NCBI GenBank assembly: GCA_013420905.1 | Contig: JAAXNY010000001.1 | Coordinates: 930,001-994,000 of the forward strand | Source of the DNA: Collybia mongolica | Taxonomy: Eukaryota; Basidiomycota; Agaricomycetes; Agaricales; Clitocybaceae | Direction: 5' to 3' | DNA length: 64,000 nucleotides | Shown here: in pieces, positions 47,622 to 59,307 of the stretch | Layout of the letters: each line of letters starts with the position of its first letter | Position numbering within the stretch: the first letter of the stretch is position 1 | The notes under the pieces: model-generated | What the model was told of the DNA's origin: nothing | Seen by the model: the letters and a program-made list of their open reading frames with translations, nothing else | The model's database searches: none | Program-made: the position numbers and the translations under genes

Positions 47622-49453
47622 TTTGTCTGACGATACTCAATTTGGCGATGTAAAAACCCAAAGTTGCAACAGTCCGCACCTATGTGAAGTCGCCTTCTAT
47701 ATGGTCACAGAAGTTATACGTATTGGAAGGAGAGACGCTTCAGCCGACTTTAAATAAGTATGATATAGTTTAGCAGAGCGTTAGAGTTTGGACTGAGCGG
47801 CGACCGGGAGAAAACGCGGCACCACGTGATCGGTTTTTAAAACAATACACCCCTGATCCAGCCTGCAATCCCAGTCTGCCGTGTAACGGCTCTTCTGACT
47901 CGGACTTAAAAACAAAATGTTTAATCGGATTGATTCACTGCCATGAATGAAGGAAGACCATGATTTTTTTTACCGTTTTTTAGCTCCAATATCGGAGGGA
48001 TGCCAGTTCTCTTTGGATTCAAGTTTCGACACATCCCTACACTACTCAAATACGATATCGAACATCGACTCAAGTATCTTCGCCAAGCAGGAATGACTGT
48101 GGAGAACAGTGTGGGGTATACTTTTGCCCAATGATGCCCTAAACCCACGGAAGATCTTCACGTAGTACCGGTGTTCTCCGTGCCAATCAATCAACACTTT
48201 ACTCATAGTTATAACTCCAACTCTTTGCAGTTCTTTGTTCGCTCTTGTTGAAGCTTACTTAGCCGTTATCAGATTGCCCTCCACTAATGGTCACCCTCCA
48301 ACCCACCTCACGAGCCCGGGTATGCACACAGGGTACTCGGCTGATACCCACCCCAATTAACACCAACCCTCAATACAGTATTCAATTCCAATACGATTCC
48401 CAAATTTCCGGGCCAGGCCTTCTGGGTGGTACATCCTGTCGATGCCTTCCGGTCCGAGGCATGGGTGTCCGCCTCCATGGTATCTTTGAGTCATTCGAAG
48501 CAAAACAGCGGTTGTTCTCCAGATTCTTACCATCTACCGAACTGCGCCGAGCGACACTGCCTTTTTGTACGTTACCTGTACTTCGATTTGACGCTTAGCT
48601 AAGGATTGATGTTGGGTGGAGTCGCAGAGCTTTACTAATGGTGTTCGCTACCCATATTCCTACTCTCTCATCTTCATTCGACCCTGACGTTCAATGCGGA
48701 ATGCGCTCAGTGATTCATACACATTGATCGGTTCCTGAGGCCACCCATGGTTGTATTGCTTCGAAATGCTACCACATTGCGATATCCTTTGGCTTTCTAG
48801 ATTCGCCACCTACGCGGATTAAAGATTCCCTGCTTCCGAGTGGGGCAATCTACAAGTACTCACCTCACTTGTCTTCGAGACGACACTGTCGCCGGCATCT
48901 TTAAATGCCTGCGTAGTCGTTTCTTGATAAATCGGCTACTTAGGTTGAGTCAGAGGCGTCATTTCCATCAATTTAGCATCCTGATTTCCAGCCCTCCCTT
49001 AGCAGTCCTTCTAGTGTAATTGAGTCACTGTGGAACGAATGATTCCGTATGAGGTCTCACCATTTTATGGTGTGATAATCTGTAGTTTTAGTGATTTAAA
49101 CTTGCTGTGGGAGATCATAGTTACTGACCCTCGAATCCAGAAGGGCCAGAACACGATTATGTAGTCACTCTTTCAAGCCTGACCCTGGCAGTGCCCGGTG
49201 GAGCGATTGAACTGGTTCAAATATTTGAGGTGCGATCTCTGGATCGAAGCCGATCACGATTCGGATCACAAGCCCGGTCCGTACGTAATTCGGTAGTGAG
49301 TTCCGCCCGGCCTAAAATATATTTTGGTGGAGTCCACGGAGTCTCGATGAACCCTTCTATCGTGGCTCCTGCCATCTCCAAATATCATTAACACCAGCGA
49401 AGCGAAAAACATAAACTCCGAGTCTTACCATCACCTTTTTTTTTAATACAGCA
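47622..49453. other. Long intergenic region with CCACGTGATC upstream of SAM50
   Basis: 1.83 kb between the divergent SAM50 and MATE genes. CCACGTGATC at 47822-47831 is about 200 bp upstream of the SAM50 ATG. A plus-strand frame at 48287-48598 (MVTLQPTSRARV...) and one at 49191-49391 are the only sizeable ones. Neither resembles a known family and I could not join them by introns, so they are not called as genes. The stretch may hold a diverged gene remnant. Confidence 0.4.
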
Positions 49454-52043
49454 ATGTCCTCTACATTCGCCCATTACCAACAGCCTGGGTCATTACCTTC
49501 TGACTATGCTATACTTTCGCGATATGCGGGTCATCCCGATGGTGAATCCCAGGACGATGTGAATTCGGATGGAGATGACACAGAAACCGAAGATACGTCA
49601 AGACGCGCTACGTCTTCTAGTCTACTTCGTAGGACTAGTTTTCCCTCCGCGCGTCACTGGTCCCAACATACAACCATGATTCCTTCGCAATCTCACCATT
49701 TCAAACATATTCCAGTGCCAAGCCCATTGCCATCCGAGAATACGCCTCTGCTCAACCCTCCAGTCCCACGTATTGATGAGCCACTTGATAGGACTCCGGA
49801 TAATGGCAGCACCATGAAAATTTTTTGGGAGGAGTTACGCATTCTTACTAGATATGCTGCGCCAGTCTTTGGGTTTGTACTTGAATTTACGCCCAACGAG
49901 GTTATTGATCCAACTTGTGTTCGCAGAACCCATATTTTGGAGTACAGTCTCATCATGGCCTCAGTCATTTCAATCGGTCACCTGTCGACCACAGCGCTCG
50001 CAGCAATCAGTCTCGGGTCTATGACTGCGAGTGTTTCTGGGTTTAGTGTTATTCAAGGTTTCACGAGTGCGCTGGATACGATGCTGCCCCCAGCGTGGAC
50101 ATCTTCGCAGCCTCAGTTCGTAGGCCTTTGGGCACAACGCATGAGTATGTACATGTTGTCTATTCTATTTAGAACCTTGTTTGTTCATTATACCTTTTCC
50201 CGCAGCCGTCGTAATGACTGTCGTACTGATGGTAAGTCATGAAGGATTCATTTCCGGGGCATCATCATCTGACTCACCTTCGGTGACATAGCCTGTCCTT
50301 TTGATTTGGTTTAACGCGGAAAGTATTCTTCTTTTCCTCAAACAAGACCCGGAGGTCGCTCATCTAGCAGCTTTATATCTTCGTTGGGTATCAATGGGTC
50401 TGCCTGGTATGGTCTTAACATTTCCCATTTGGGTTGCTTCTGAACCTTCTGTCATATAAGCTTATACTTTCAACTGCATCAGCCGGTACGTTTGACTTCT
50501 TCCCTTCAGCTGTGCCTTTGACGATCTTCCAAAAGGCGTTATTTTCAATCTCAGGGTACGTTCTCCTTGTCGCTGGGTGGAACGGTAATACTAACTCTAA
50601 AAAAAAGGTTTATTTGCTGTACCTACCCGGATCATTTTTATCATTGCCCCCATCAACGTTGCTCTCAATTACACGCTGGGTATGATTACTTCAAAATTGT
50701 ATGTCGAAGTCAATCCACTGATCCGTCCACAGTCTGGGGCCCGAAGGCCGTACGCTTGGGCTTCATTGGGGCACCAATCGCCACTGCCATATCTTTCAAT
50801 CTTGTTTCGCTGATGTCAATATGTTATGGTGTCTTTTTCGTTCCCTCAACGGCATGGTACCCCTTGTCTAGGCGTATGTTCACCAGTCTCGGTGTTTTGG
50901 TACAGCTTGGGCTCGCCGGTGTCGGTACGTTTATTTATAGTGTCTCTAATACCTTATCCATCTCACTGTTCTATTTAGGTCAAACAGCATCAGAATGGTG
51001 GGCTTGGGAGCTTGTCGCTCTTGCAGCTTCTCTGTAAGGTAGCTTGTTTGATTAGGTAACCCTCGTGCTCATCTCGCGTATTTAGGCTTGGACCAGTAGT
51101 TCTCGCAACTCAGTCCGTACTCCTCGTCTCAGCATCGTCGACTTTCCAAGCTCCATTTGCCCTAGGTGTAGCCACTTCCGTCCGGTATGTTTTATGCCCC
51201 AGTATCCACTTGCGTGAATCTTCTCTAACCTCTCGGGTCTTAGAATTGGAAATCTCTTGGGAGAAGGAAATGCTCAACGAGCAGGAATTGCTTCGAATAC
51301 GTCTATTCTGATGGCACTTGTTCTCTCGGCCACCTCTAGGTTGGTGTAATATATAATCTAGGGAAGTTACTGTTTACTAATTTTACCCCAGCACTATGTT
51401 CCTAGTATTCCGGAACTCTTGGGCCTATCTTTTCAATAGTGACCCGGGTGAGTCCTAGCTCTGACATCTCGCAGAGTTTCCTACTTACACAATTACACAG
51501 AGGTGGTCAATCTTGTAGCATCTATCCTTCCTCTCGTTGCTCTTTTCCAGGTTTTTGATGGTAACGCCGCTGTCACAGCAGGTATTTTGAGAGCCAGGGG
51601 TAAACAAGTATGTCCGTTAAGCAAAGAACCGCACCCCAAATTTGATTACCATCTCCTCAGGTCCTTGGTGCTCTTCTAAATCTGAGGTGAGAATTACTCG
51701 TTATTCTAGTCACATTCAATTCATCATAACTTGTCAACGTTCTATCCAGCGCTTATTATATTATTGGTGAGAACTCATCCCCAAACTCCATTTTTATCAC
51801 ATACCTATCCTGCTCTTTATAGGCATTCCGTTCGGAATTTGGCTGGCATTCAGCAAAGGCATGGGAATACACGGCCTCTGGATTGGGTTGACGGTGTCCC
51901 TGATCTACTGCGCTGTCTTTGGTACTGTCTTATGCCTTCGAACCGACTGGGACCGTGAGGTCTGGAAGGTAACACAACGCCTCAAGGATCAGGATAAGGC
52001 GAATCGAGCGGAAACTGATGAAGAGAACCGCCTTACCCGGTAA
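49454..52043 (+). CDS. MATE-family efflux transporter
   Basis: A multidrug and toxin extrusion transporter, usually a proton- or sodium-coupled organic-cation exporter of the plasma or vacuolar membrane. A long hydrophilic N-terminus (about 120 residues, with an acidic patch near DGDDTETED) precedes the first helix, LRILTRYAAPVFG. After an intron come ILEYSLIMASVISIGHLSTT and AAISLGSMTASVSGFSVIQG, then SALDTMLPPAW, the MATE motif region in which an acidic residue is usual. The remaining helices run in short exons through 51900, and the gene ends DEENRLTR-stop. About twelve membrane segments are expected, though several exon joins (50430-50700, 51180-51370) were not resolved exactly. The substrate is unknown. 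Confidence 0.87.
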
Positions 52044-52551
52044 TGATTACGACAGTTTATCTTAACTTATTAGTGCTAGTGCGAGCGGCAACCGAACGCT
52101 AAGGAAAGTCCTTCGGTTGGCCGTTTTTTATCAGATATGTTTAGCTCTTCCACCAGTATGATTGTAACGTTGTAATCGGGCATATATTTAGAAATTATGG
52201 AGTTTTCAAATCAACTATATTCATGACGTTCGCTTGACTTTATAGCCATGACTCACTGGCTCCACTGACTTGAAGCTTGAGTTCAGAAAGTCGCGAGCTG
52301 ACCTACCCTAAAATATATCACGTGTTCAACATGGAGAATGGCAAGTTAACGGAAACCATTGTGTCCTATACTTTTTTATCTTATATATACTCAACGTAAG
52401 TCTTCTATCTCTTAAGCCAGATGCGAAGCCACCACCCCAACTACCCGATCTACTTCACAAGATGCCAGTGGGAAAAGGCCAGGAGAAGAAAATGTATTCT
52501 CACTCGGTGAGTTGCAAGGATTGCCATTGATGTGGCTACTCTCGGCACCAG
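52044..52551. other. Intergenic region between MATE and the FunK1 remnant
   Basis: 508 bp. It may include decayed 5' coding sequence of the FunK1 pseudogene (from about 52420), but no frame could be followed. Nothing else is recognised. Confidence 0.4.
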
Positions 52552-54190
52552 ATGGAGCTTGTGGACAAGCACAAACTAGTGACGGGTCTCAAGATTGTGG
52601 ACACATCTAATCATCCAGACAACAACTCTACGGGAAATGCGATTCGGCCCGACCCAACAATGTACCGCGACGATCCCGATGTGACTGAGAAAGTCACTCA
52701 GTTTGGTGAACTTGAATTACATTTCGAATTCAAGACAACCAGGTACTAGTTCATGTTTTCGACTCAGTTCGGTGAACCTGAATTATATCTCGAGTTCATG
52801 CTAACCGATGACCACGATCCATTTGACGACTGGCCCACGACGTCACGTCCGAACAGCGCCAAGAATGGACGTTCGCGAACACTAGGGTCGCCGGTACTAG
52901 CTGTCGAGGCCAACTCGGCGGCTATGAATGGTGCTCGCGCCAACACCGGAAATAGGCTTTCTTAGTCTATATCGGTGGCGAGTATGCTCGACTAATCTGC
53001 TGGGACCGCTCAGCTGCTGTCGTCACAGAGATTTTTAACTTGCACAACGACTCGCAGACATTAGTCAATTTCTTGTGGCGCTTCTGCCAGCTATTGTATG
53101 ATGAACATGGCAGGGATGAGGCTCTTCGTCCAAGGACAAAAGGATAGGAAAAGCTCTCGGAATGGAAGAAAACCAAAGACCGACCAGTCACTGTTCTCAC
53201 AAATTGGGACGGAGTACTGGAAAAGTTGCGCGAGTTTATTGCCTGGGGATCAATGACAGATGCTGAACCGATCACTGGGCGATGTACTCGAGCTTATCCC
53301 GTATACGAGAGGGCGACTGGAAAGGTTTGCTTTCTGAAGGAGACTTGGCGAGCTGCGGTCTTAGAAAGGGAATCGGACATTGAACACAGCCGGCGTTCGA
53401 AACGTCCCCAAGCTCATCTATGGAGGCGACGTTGCTGGCCATGTAATCCCGTTTGCGATGCGTTCGTTGGTGAGTGACAATTTCTACTCTGCACGAGCTC
53501 CACTGATTTTCTCTCGAATAGGACATTACGACGCGTTCAAAATGCGACATCCTCCATCGTGATGTTAGCAACTTTATGTGATGATACAAAAGGTTGGCAG
53601 GAGAGGAATTCTTAACGATTGGGATCTTGCTAAGAGGGCGATTTCCCTCGCCCCGCGCCAGCATGAACGCACCGTAAGTTTTAACATGGCGACTATCTTA
53701 GTATTGTGGCATATTCATCGCACCACAAGGAACTCGGCAATTCATTCGTACTCTCAACCTTATGTTCACGGGCTTTGTCCGTGAAGTACAGGATGACTTA
53801 ATCATTTATCCATGTTCTGGTTTATCCTGCTCTCCGTTATGATACACACAACAAAGTCGACAAACTACCTCTATTATGAAACACGTCTTCGATCATCGTG
53901 TCGCATGATACACCCCATTCGATCACAGGTGGCGAGGGCCAAAAAGGGGATGTTCATGCACAAAGATTACATTGGACGGGATTTGAGTATGATTATCAAT
54001 TCACTAAGTTCTCTGATCTGGTCGATGATTATTCCCAGATCACAGGTGACCTTACGCCACTCACCCCAGTGGTTCAGAAACCCCTACTTCTTGATAATCA
54101 TGAGGCACTTATGAAAGCATGGACAATTGTACTTGCAAGAACTGATTGGCTGGTCCATGACGGAGCTGTTGACCGGGCCCCGAGGCCCTC
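52552..54190 (+). pseudogene. FunK1-type fungal protein kinase pseudogene
   Basis: Pieces of a FunK1 kinase appear in order but in shifting frames. First comes ELELHFEFK near 52710 and a repeated version near 52775 followed by LTDDHDPFDDW. Then YIGGEYARLICWDRSAAVV (about 52970), NFLWRFCQLLYDE, and TGKVCFLKETWR (about 53315). GVRNVPKLIYGGDVAG follows (about 53390), then ILHRDVSNFM (about 53550), the catalytic loop, and NDWDLAKRAI (about 53610), the DFG-equivalent. Last are FIRTLNLMF, EVQDDL and FWFILLSV in different frames around 53740-53830. In-frame stops include TAG at 52747, 52953 and 53145, and several frameshifts follow the catalytic loop. The 5' end seems missing. Some breaks could be unrecognised introns, but not all. 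Confidence 0.75.
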
Positions 54191-54957
54191 AAGGTATCTT
54201 TGCGTGGACATTCCATTGTTACAGGCGGCCATGGTAATAGACGGACGTTTATGGGTCAGAATTACATCTGCCTCGATCTCGAGTTCAATTGCTACTGGAC
54301 CAGCGTCAGGCAATTCCTCGACGCTAAAACTACTAGCGAAGAAAAGGACAATTATTCTCAAATTACGCAGGAACTCACGCAGGATCTAGACTCTAAGACG
54401 TTTGCTCTTGGACAATTACTGTGTCTCCTGCCCTAGTCGTCATAAAGTTCGGGGTAAACACTGGGGTCCACCTGTGCGGGAGAAATTAAGCTGGAAGATT
54501 TCGTCTGGAAAATATAAAGCACGCGTGGGTTTTACGTAGGAAAACCCGGATTCGGCTCCGCCGCAAAGGATATCTGTGAGTATGGCGTGTAGGTATTTAC
54601 AAACATGATTCCAAGATCTTCGTCGAACTATGTGAGATCCATGTCCTCGTTCTGTATCTTTGTATTGAGCTTGATAGTATTTCTCACATGGAAGGCCACC
54701 AAGTCATCAGCTATTGATGAACCGTGGAATGAATGTTCGTTGGGAGGGAAGAATATTCTCCCGTGATAGTTTGACAGTTGCTTCTCAGACCAGAGCACTA
54801 TATCGTAGTGGGCAGTAATAGGTGTATGCCTTCCCAGGCCCGGTGGTATTATATAGGCTGTATTATGGTTATGATAAGAAAAGTCCTAAAGGGCAAGTTC
54901 AGTGAGACAAAGTATTGCGGAAATACACCAACTGACAGTTTTAACGATTCCCAGGTA
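54191..54957. other. Intergenic region, no gene recognised
   Basis: 767 bp between the pseudogene remnant and the 3' end of the mitoribosomal gene. Kinase-derived sequence may persist to about 54440 but could not be followed. Nothing else is seen. Confidence 0.4.
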
Positions 54958-55422
54958 TCACCGCGCTCTGCAGACTACTTCTCCAGGCAATTTGAGTTGT
55001 AGTGCCTCTCTCGCCTCCAACCATTCATTTTCTCTGTCCTTCGTCCTTACTACTGCTATCTCTCCCATACCCAGAGGCTTTATCGTCTGCGCCCTCCGCC
55101 CTGAACAAATGAGCCGAATCTCGGAAAGGTCCATGTATACTCGTTTGCTCGGCTTGCTAATCAGCTCCATATTGTGCAAGACTGGCCGGTCGTCGCGGTA
55201 TTTGAGGTCCACCCATATTCGACGTTGCGCCTCCCCAGCCGTAGCAAACTCCTCTGGTGAGGGCGCGGCGATGGTTCCGCGCGTCAAATTCGACACGAAG
55301 CCTGCACGGAGGAGTATGGAAAGAATTCCAAGGTTTTGTGTGCTGTGGTCTACAGCTATTTTGTGATGGCGGGCACGGAATGCATTCTGGAGACGGGCGC
55401 AAAGATCATAAGGGAGCGGCAT
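54958..55422 (-). CDS. MRPS8: Mitochondrial small-ribosomal-subunit protein uS8m
   Basis: A bacterial-type S8 protein that binds the central domain of mitochondrial small-subunit rRNA. It is an intronless 154-codon frame beginning MPLPYDLCARLQNAFRARHH, with VDHSTQNLGILSILLRAGF, RRIWVDLKYRDDRPVLHNME and LISKPSKRVYMDLSEIRLI. The C-terminus MGEIAVVRTKDRENEWLEAR and LKLPGEVVCRAR carries the conserved S8 end. Length fits the fungal family. The absence of introns is unusual for this window. No cleavable presequence is obvious, which is also seen in other fungal copies. Confidence 0.94.
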   Translation of the reverse strand: MPLPYDLCARLQNAFRARHHKIAVDHSTQNLGILSILLRAGFVSNLTRGTIAAPSPEEFATAGEAQRRIWVDLKYRDDRPVLHNMELISKPSKRVYMDLSEIRLICSGRRAQTIKPLGMGEIAVVRTKDRENEWLEAREALQLKLPGEVVCRAR

Positions 55423-56176
55423 TCCACCTCACAAAAAGTTGTGTCGAAGACAAAGTTTTATGTTTGCGGTTGCTTGGATCTGTTGTTGTGCAATAAATTG
55501 TCTTGTTTGGCCCTCCCAGATCTCCCTAACTCAAGCTCGACCAATAACACCAATTATCAATAATTTTGAGCCTTTGAGCCAACACCTCATGGGGGCTCAG
55601 CGCTCAGGTACGACACTGGAATAAAGGTTTTCCGATTAGGGGGTGGTGCTACATAGCGCTCCAGAACGTTCATATCGAGCAAAGGGCATCAATACTTTAT
55701 CCGACCCATGAGGGATTAACAGATCACGATCGAATCTGTCCATATCGTCTCTGATTGTCACCTCTCCAATCTTGTCCTCATGACCAACAACTCTATTTTC
55801 CCTTGCCCGTGGCCAAATAAACGGTATCTTTCTTCCAAACTGAAGGCCTTTCTGAGAAAACGTGCGTAATCAGAATATCCGCGCAAGCGTAGTTCTGGTT
55901 GCGGGATCGTTGTCCTTCACAGTACCACAGGTACTTCATTCATGATCAAACATCTTCTCTAAAAAAAATGTGCAGGCTAATGAAACGAAGTGAATGAGAT
56001 TCGCCGGGGATCTTCGCTTCCCCGAGGTCTCATGGGAATTGTGTCCCATCTAACAACCTAAACGGCAGGATGTTCACTTCGAGAATTCCGCGGGATGATA
56101 GCTCCAAATTCAGCTCAATGCTCGATGCTATTTATTGCGGGTCAGTCGAGAGATTCTCCACGCTTCCCCTCCCACC
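55423..56176. other. Divergent intergenic region uS8m / MFS transporter 1
   Basis: 754 bp containing the promoters of two divergent genes. No clear TATA box or CACGTGA element was seen, and no gene is recognised. A GGGGCTCAGCGCTCA string near 55590 also occurs next to the MSH2 ATG, but its length is within chance. Confidence 0.4.
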
Positions 56177-58740
56177 ATGTCTCTCGAGAAAGAAAGGCGT
56201 GAGCCCGGCTCTTCGACGAGTATCAGCGATGCAGCCTCAGCCATTGATCTCCTCTCTTATCACGAGAAAAATGCTGGCCGGCTGATCATCGATCCTGAGT
56301 TAGTCTTATTCCTTTGTTTTCCAATGAGACAGGGCTGACAATACCCAGGGAGGCCAAGGTAGAGCTCGGTGAGGCAGTGGCGGCAAGGCTGAAGCTCTCG
56401 TCAGACGGGACCAAGGTTCTTTGGCCACAGCCGACAGATTCTCCCTTGGATCCTCAGAACTGGAGTGGTCGTCGGAAGGCTTTTCAGCTACTCATAATCA
56501 CGATGGCATCCATCGTTCCGGACTTCGATTCCGGAATCGGTAAGAGGGCCATCAGTGCTTCCCCCGTACTGACGTTAATCTACCGTTAGGCATCGCGTCA
56601 ATATTTGCGCTGGCTGAAGAGTACGATACAACAACTGGAGTGATCAACAACTTAACATCAAAGTAGGTCATCTATCTGTTCTTCAGCTGCGTTACAACTC
56701 TGATACATGCCCTTTTTAGTTGGAGTATATTTTTATTAGGTTTGATACGACCCGCCTCTCCTTTCAGACTATCCTGACCTTGTTCCTTAGGATGGGGTGG
56801 AATTTTTGCTGTGATGATGATGCGACGGTTGGGACGCTTGCCGATATTATTTTGGTCTCAAGTAAATACCACTTTATCTGGATATAAGGACACTCACTGG
56901 ATAATGCGTGGAGTAGTTGCTAGCCCTTGGATTTCTCGTTGGGGCAACGTTCGCTCCAAATCTCAAAACGTTCACTGGTGAGATGTGTTTTGGTTTATGA
57001 ACTAGTGTTCATTGCTCATGCTCCGTGACCTGGCAAGCCATGAGATGTCTGACTGCATTTTTTGGGTGCGTTCTGACTGGGTAAACATAAAATCAGACCG
57101 CTTATATTATGCGACTTCCCCAGCACCGCTCCACAAGTAACGGTAACTTCTGTTCAATAGCCTTCGCGCACTCCCCATTGTGACGACGCCATGTTAAGGG
57201 CTTATATGTAGTGACCGACCTCTATCCGTTCCACTTGCAGGCTCGAATGGTATTTTCTTATATTCATATTTCCATCGCTACAATCGCTTATCTCATGGTG
57301 CGCAGCTAAATATCTGGACCATGGGTTTCATCATCTCACCTTTCCTGTCCCCCTTCGCTTTCGGTTTCCTCGTCGCCCGCACAACTTGGAGATGGGCCTA
57401 CGGAATCGGCGCCCTTTATTCGGTCGTCGTCGTCTGTCTCATAGCTTTCTTTATGGAAGAGATGTAAGTTTGTGCGCCATCGCTCCACCCAGTTCTTCCA
57501 TCTCAGACATTGTATCTAGAATCTACGATCGCACTGTCAAGCCCATCCCTGAGCGCCCTTCTTCTGGTATTCGATATCGAATAGAAACGCTCGTTGGTAT
57601 CACAGGAGCAAAAATGGCCAAGTACCGCGTATCATGGAAGGAGTCAATACTTGCCCCGTTAAACGTTGTTTGGAGGCCCCATCTCATGATGATTCTTTGG
57701 TATGAGGTAAGTCCCATGCTTTAGAGCATTCAAGCTCGGAGCTCACGAGCTGGCGCCAGGCGATGGTATTTGGATTCGCAATCGGTATAAACGTATGTCC
57801 CAGAGGGGTTACGCCATACACGTCTGATCTTCATTAACCTCTAGGTCACAAACGCTGTCTTCCTTGGAACCCCACTTCCTGTTGGATATGGCTTTAGCCA
57901 GTTTGCCATCGCTGGTGGTTATGGTACTCCCATTGTGCGAACGTTGTCCCCGTACCTTAATTCTAACTAAATTTGGCATCTGGTGTACTAGGTCTCTGTC
58001 ATCATCGGAGAGCTCATTGGCCGCTACACCAATGATTGGATTATGAACCTGAGTATCCGACGAAACAAAGGTGTTTTCGAAGCAGAGAGTCGGTTATGGT
58101 TCGTTCATCTCCACTTACATCCGATTTTTTGTCTAAGCACAAAACGTAAAAACAGGGCTTGCTATATTGCCGTACCATTGTACATCTGTGGATTCGTTTT
58201 GCTTGGTGGGGCACTACAGAAGCATTTGAGCGTTGGGGCTTTGATTATGGGATGGGGAATCGCGGAATTGGCCGTCATGATCAACACTGTTGCGGTGTAT
58301 GCCTACTGTAATGACTGCTTCCCGAGGCATCAGGTCTGAGTTGTCTCCCTGTCAACTACAGTACCCTGCTTACCTTTTCACAGGGAGAGATTAGTGGACT
58401 TATCAATCTAGCAAGAACATTAGGGGGTACGCTCATGAGCTTGCAAGAGAGTATCTTACAGCTTATTCTTGTTACCAGGATTTAGCGTTGCTTACTTCCA
58501 GGTACCTTGGGCAACGAAGAACGGTGCCATCCAGACATTTGGGGTAGAGGCAGCGTAAGCCCATTGTGCCTATGGAGAACATCTGTGCTTACCTTTAGAT
58601 TAATAGAATTGTGACTGGATTGTTCCTACTCATGGTACCAGCTTTACAAATCAAAGGCAGATATTTACGAGTATGTTCAAGAGATTGTGGCACTGGGATG
58701 AATCTGACCAGCGTGACAGGAACGTTTCTCCATGCACTAA
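56177..58740 (+). CDS. MFS transporter, tandem copy 1
   Basis: A major facilitator superfamily transporter with the look of fungal DHA1-type drug/proton antiporters. The hydrophilic N-terminus starts MSLEKERREPGSSTSISDAA and contains LWPQPTDSPLDPQNWSGRRK just before the first helix, a common arrangement in this family. Later blocks: LYVVTDLYPFHLQARMLNIW (joined across the intron at 57246-57302), FISPFLSPFAFGFLVARTTW, WRWAYGIGALYSVVVV, a central loop with YDRTVKPIPERPSSGIRYR, then NDWIMNLSIRRNKGVFEAE, YIAVPLYICGFVLLGG and LIMGWGIAELAVMINTVAVY. It ends ERFSMH-stop after a final short exon. About fifteen introns; twelve helices expected. The substrate is unknown. Confidence 0.9.
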
Positions 58741-59307
58741 CTTGATATGTTCCGGAAAAGACGAATCTGTGGATCAGAAATTTGCGTTGTCTTTGGTCTT
58801 TTTAAAAATTAGATGTAAGATGTCCTTTTGGTGTGTAGCCTGGAACATCGGATGCTCTCTATTTTTTCTCCATAGCCAAGTCGGAGGCCGCCTCGAATCG
58901 TACAAGTGAGGCAACAGTCATAATCTTGATTCTTAGAGTGGTCGTGCGACGCTTAGTCGGTTAACGCACCATGCCACATGCCCTCACGACACGCCTGAAG
59001 CCGTGGCACGCGATGAGAGTGCGACGACTCCTAACCTATCGCCTCTCTCAGGTGACTCTCAGCGTGTCCAAAATAACTCGTGGAATTGACCTAAGGGGGA
59101 TATTTGACGTCGGTGATCGATCAAGGGTTTACCGCAAAACGCCTAGTGAGTTCCCAACATCACAGGGTTTATGTACCGTCACTTGTTGTCGATGCCATAC
59201 ATGTCCAAAGGAGCAACAATCAAGTGATGGATGCAATGGGCGCGAGCATTTAACTACGAGCTGTGTTTTTGACAGGCGCCTCTCTCTTTACCCACCAACC
59301 CACCAAC
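58741..59307. other. Spacer between the tandem MFS genes
   Basis: 567 bp holding the 3' flank of copy 1 and the promoter of copy 2. A plus-strand frame crosses it (58971-59333) without resembling any family. No mobile-element ends are seen that would explain the duplication. Confidence 0.45.

Noticed and set aside
4306..55603. The 15-mer GGGGCTCAGCGCTCA next to the MSH2 ATG and again near 55590
   Set aside because: With about two billion position pairs in the window, one or two shared 15-mers are expected by chance, and flanking sequence does not match.
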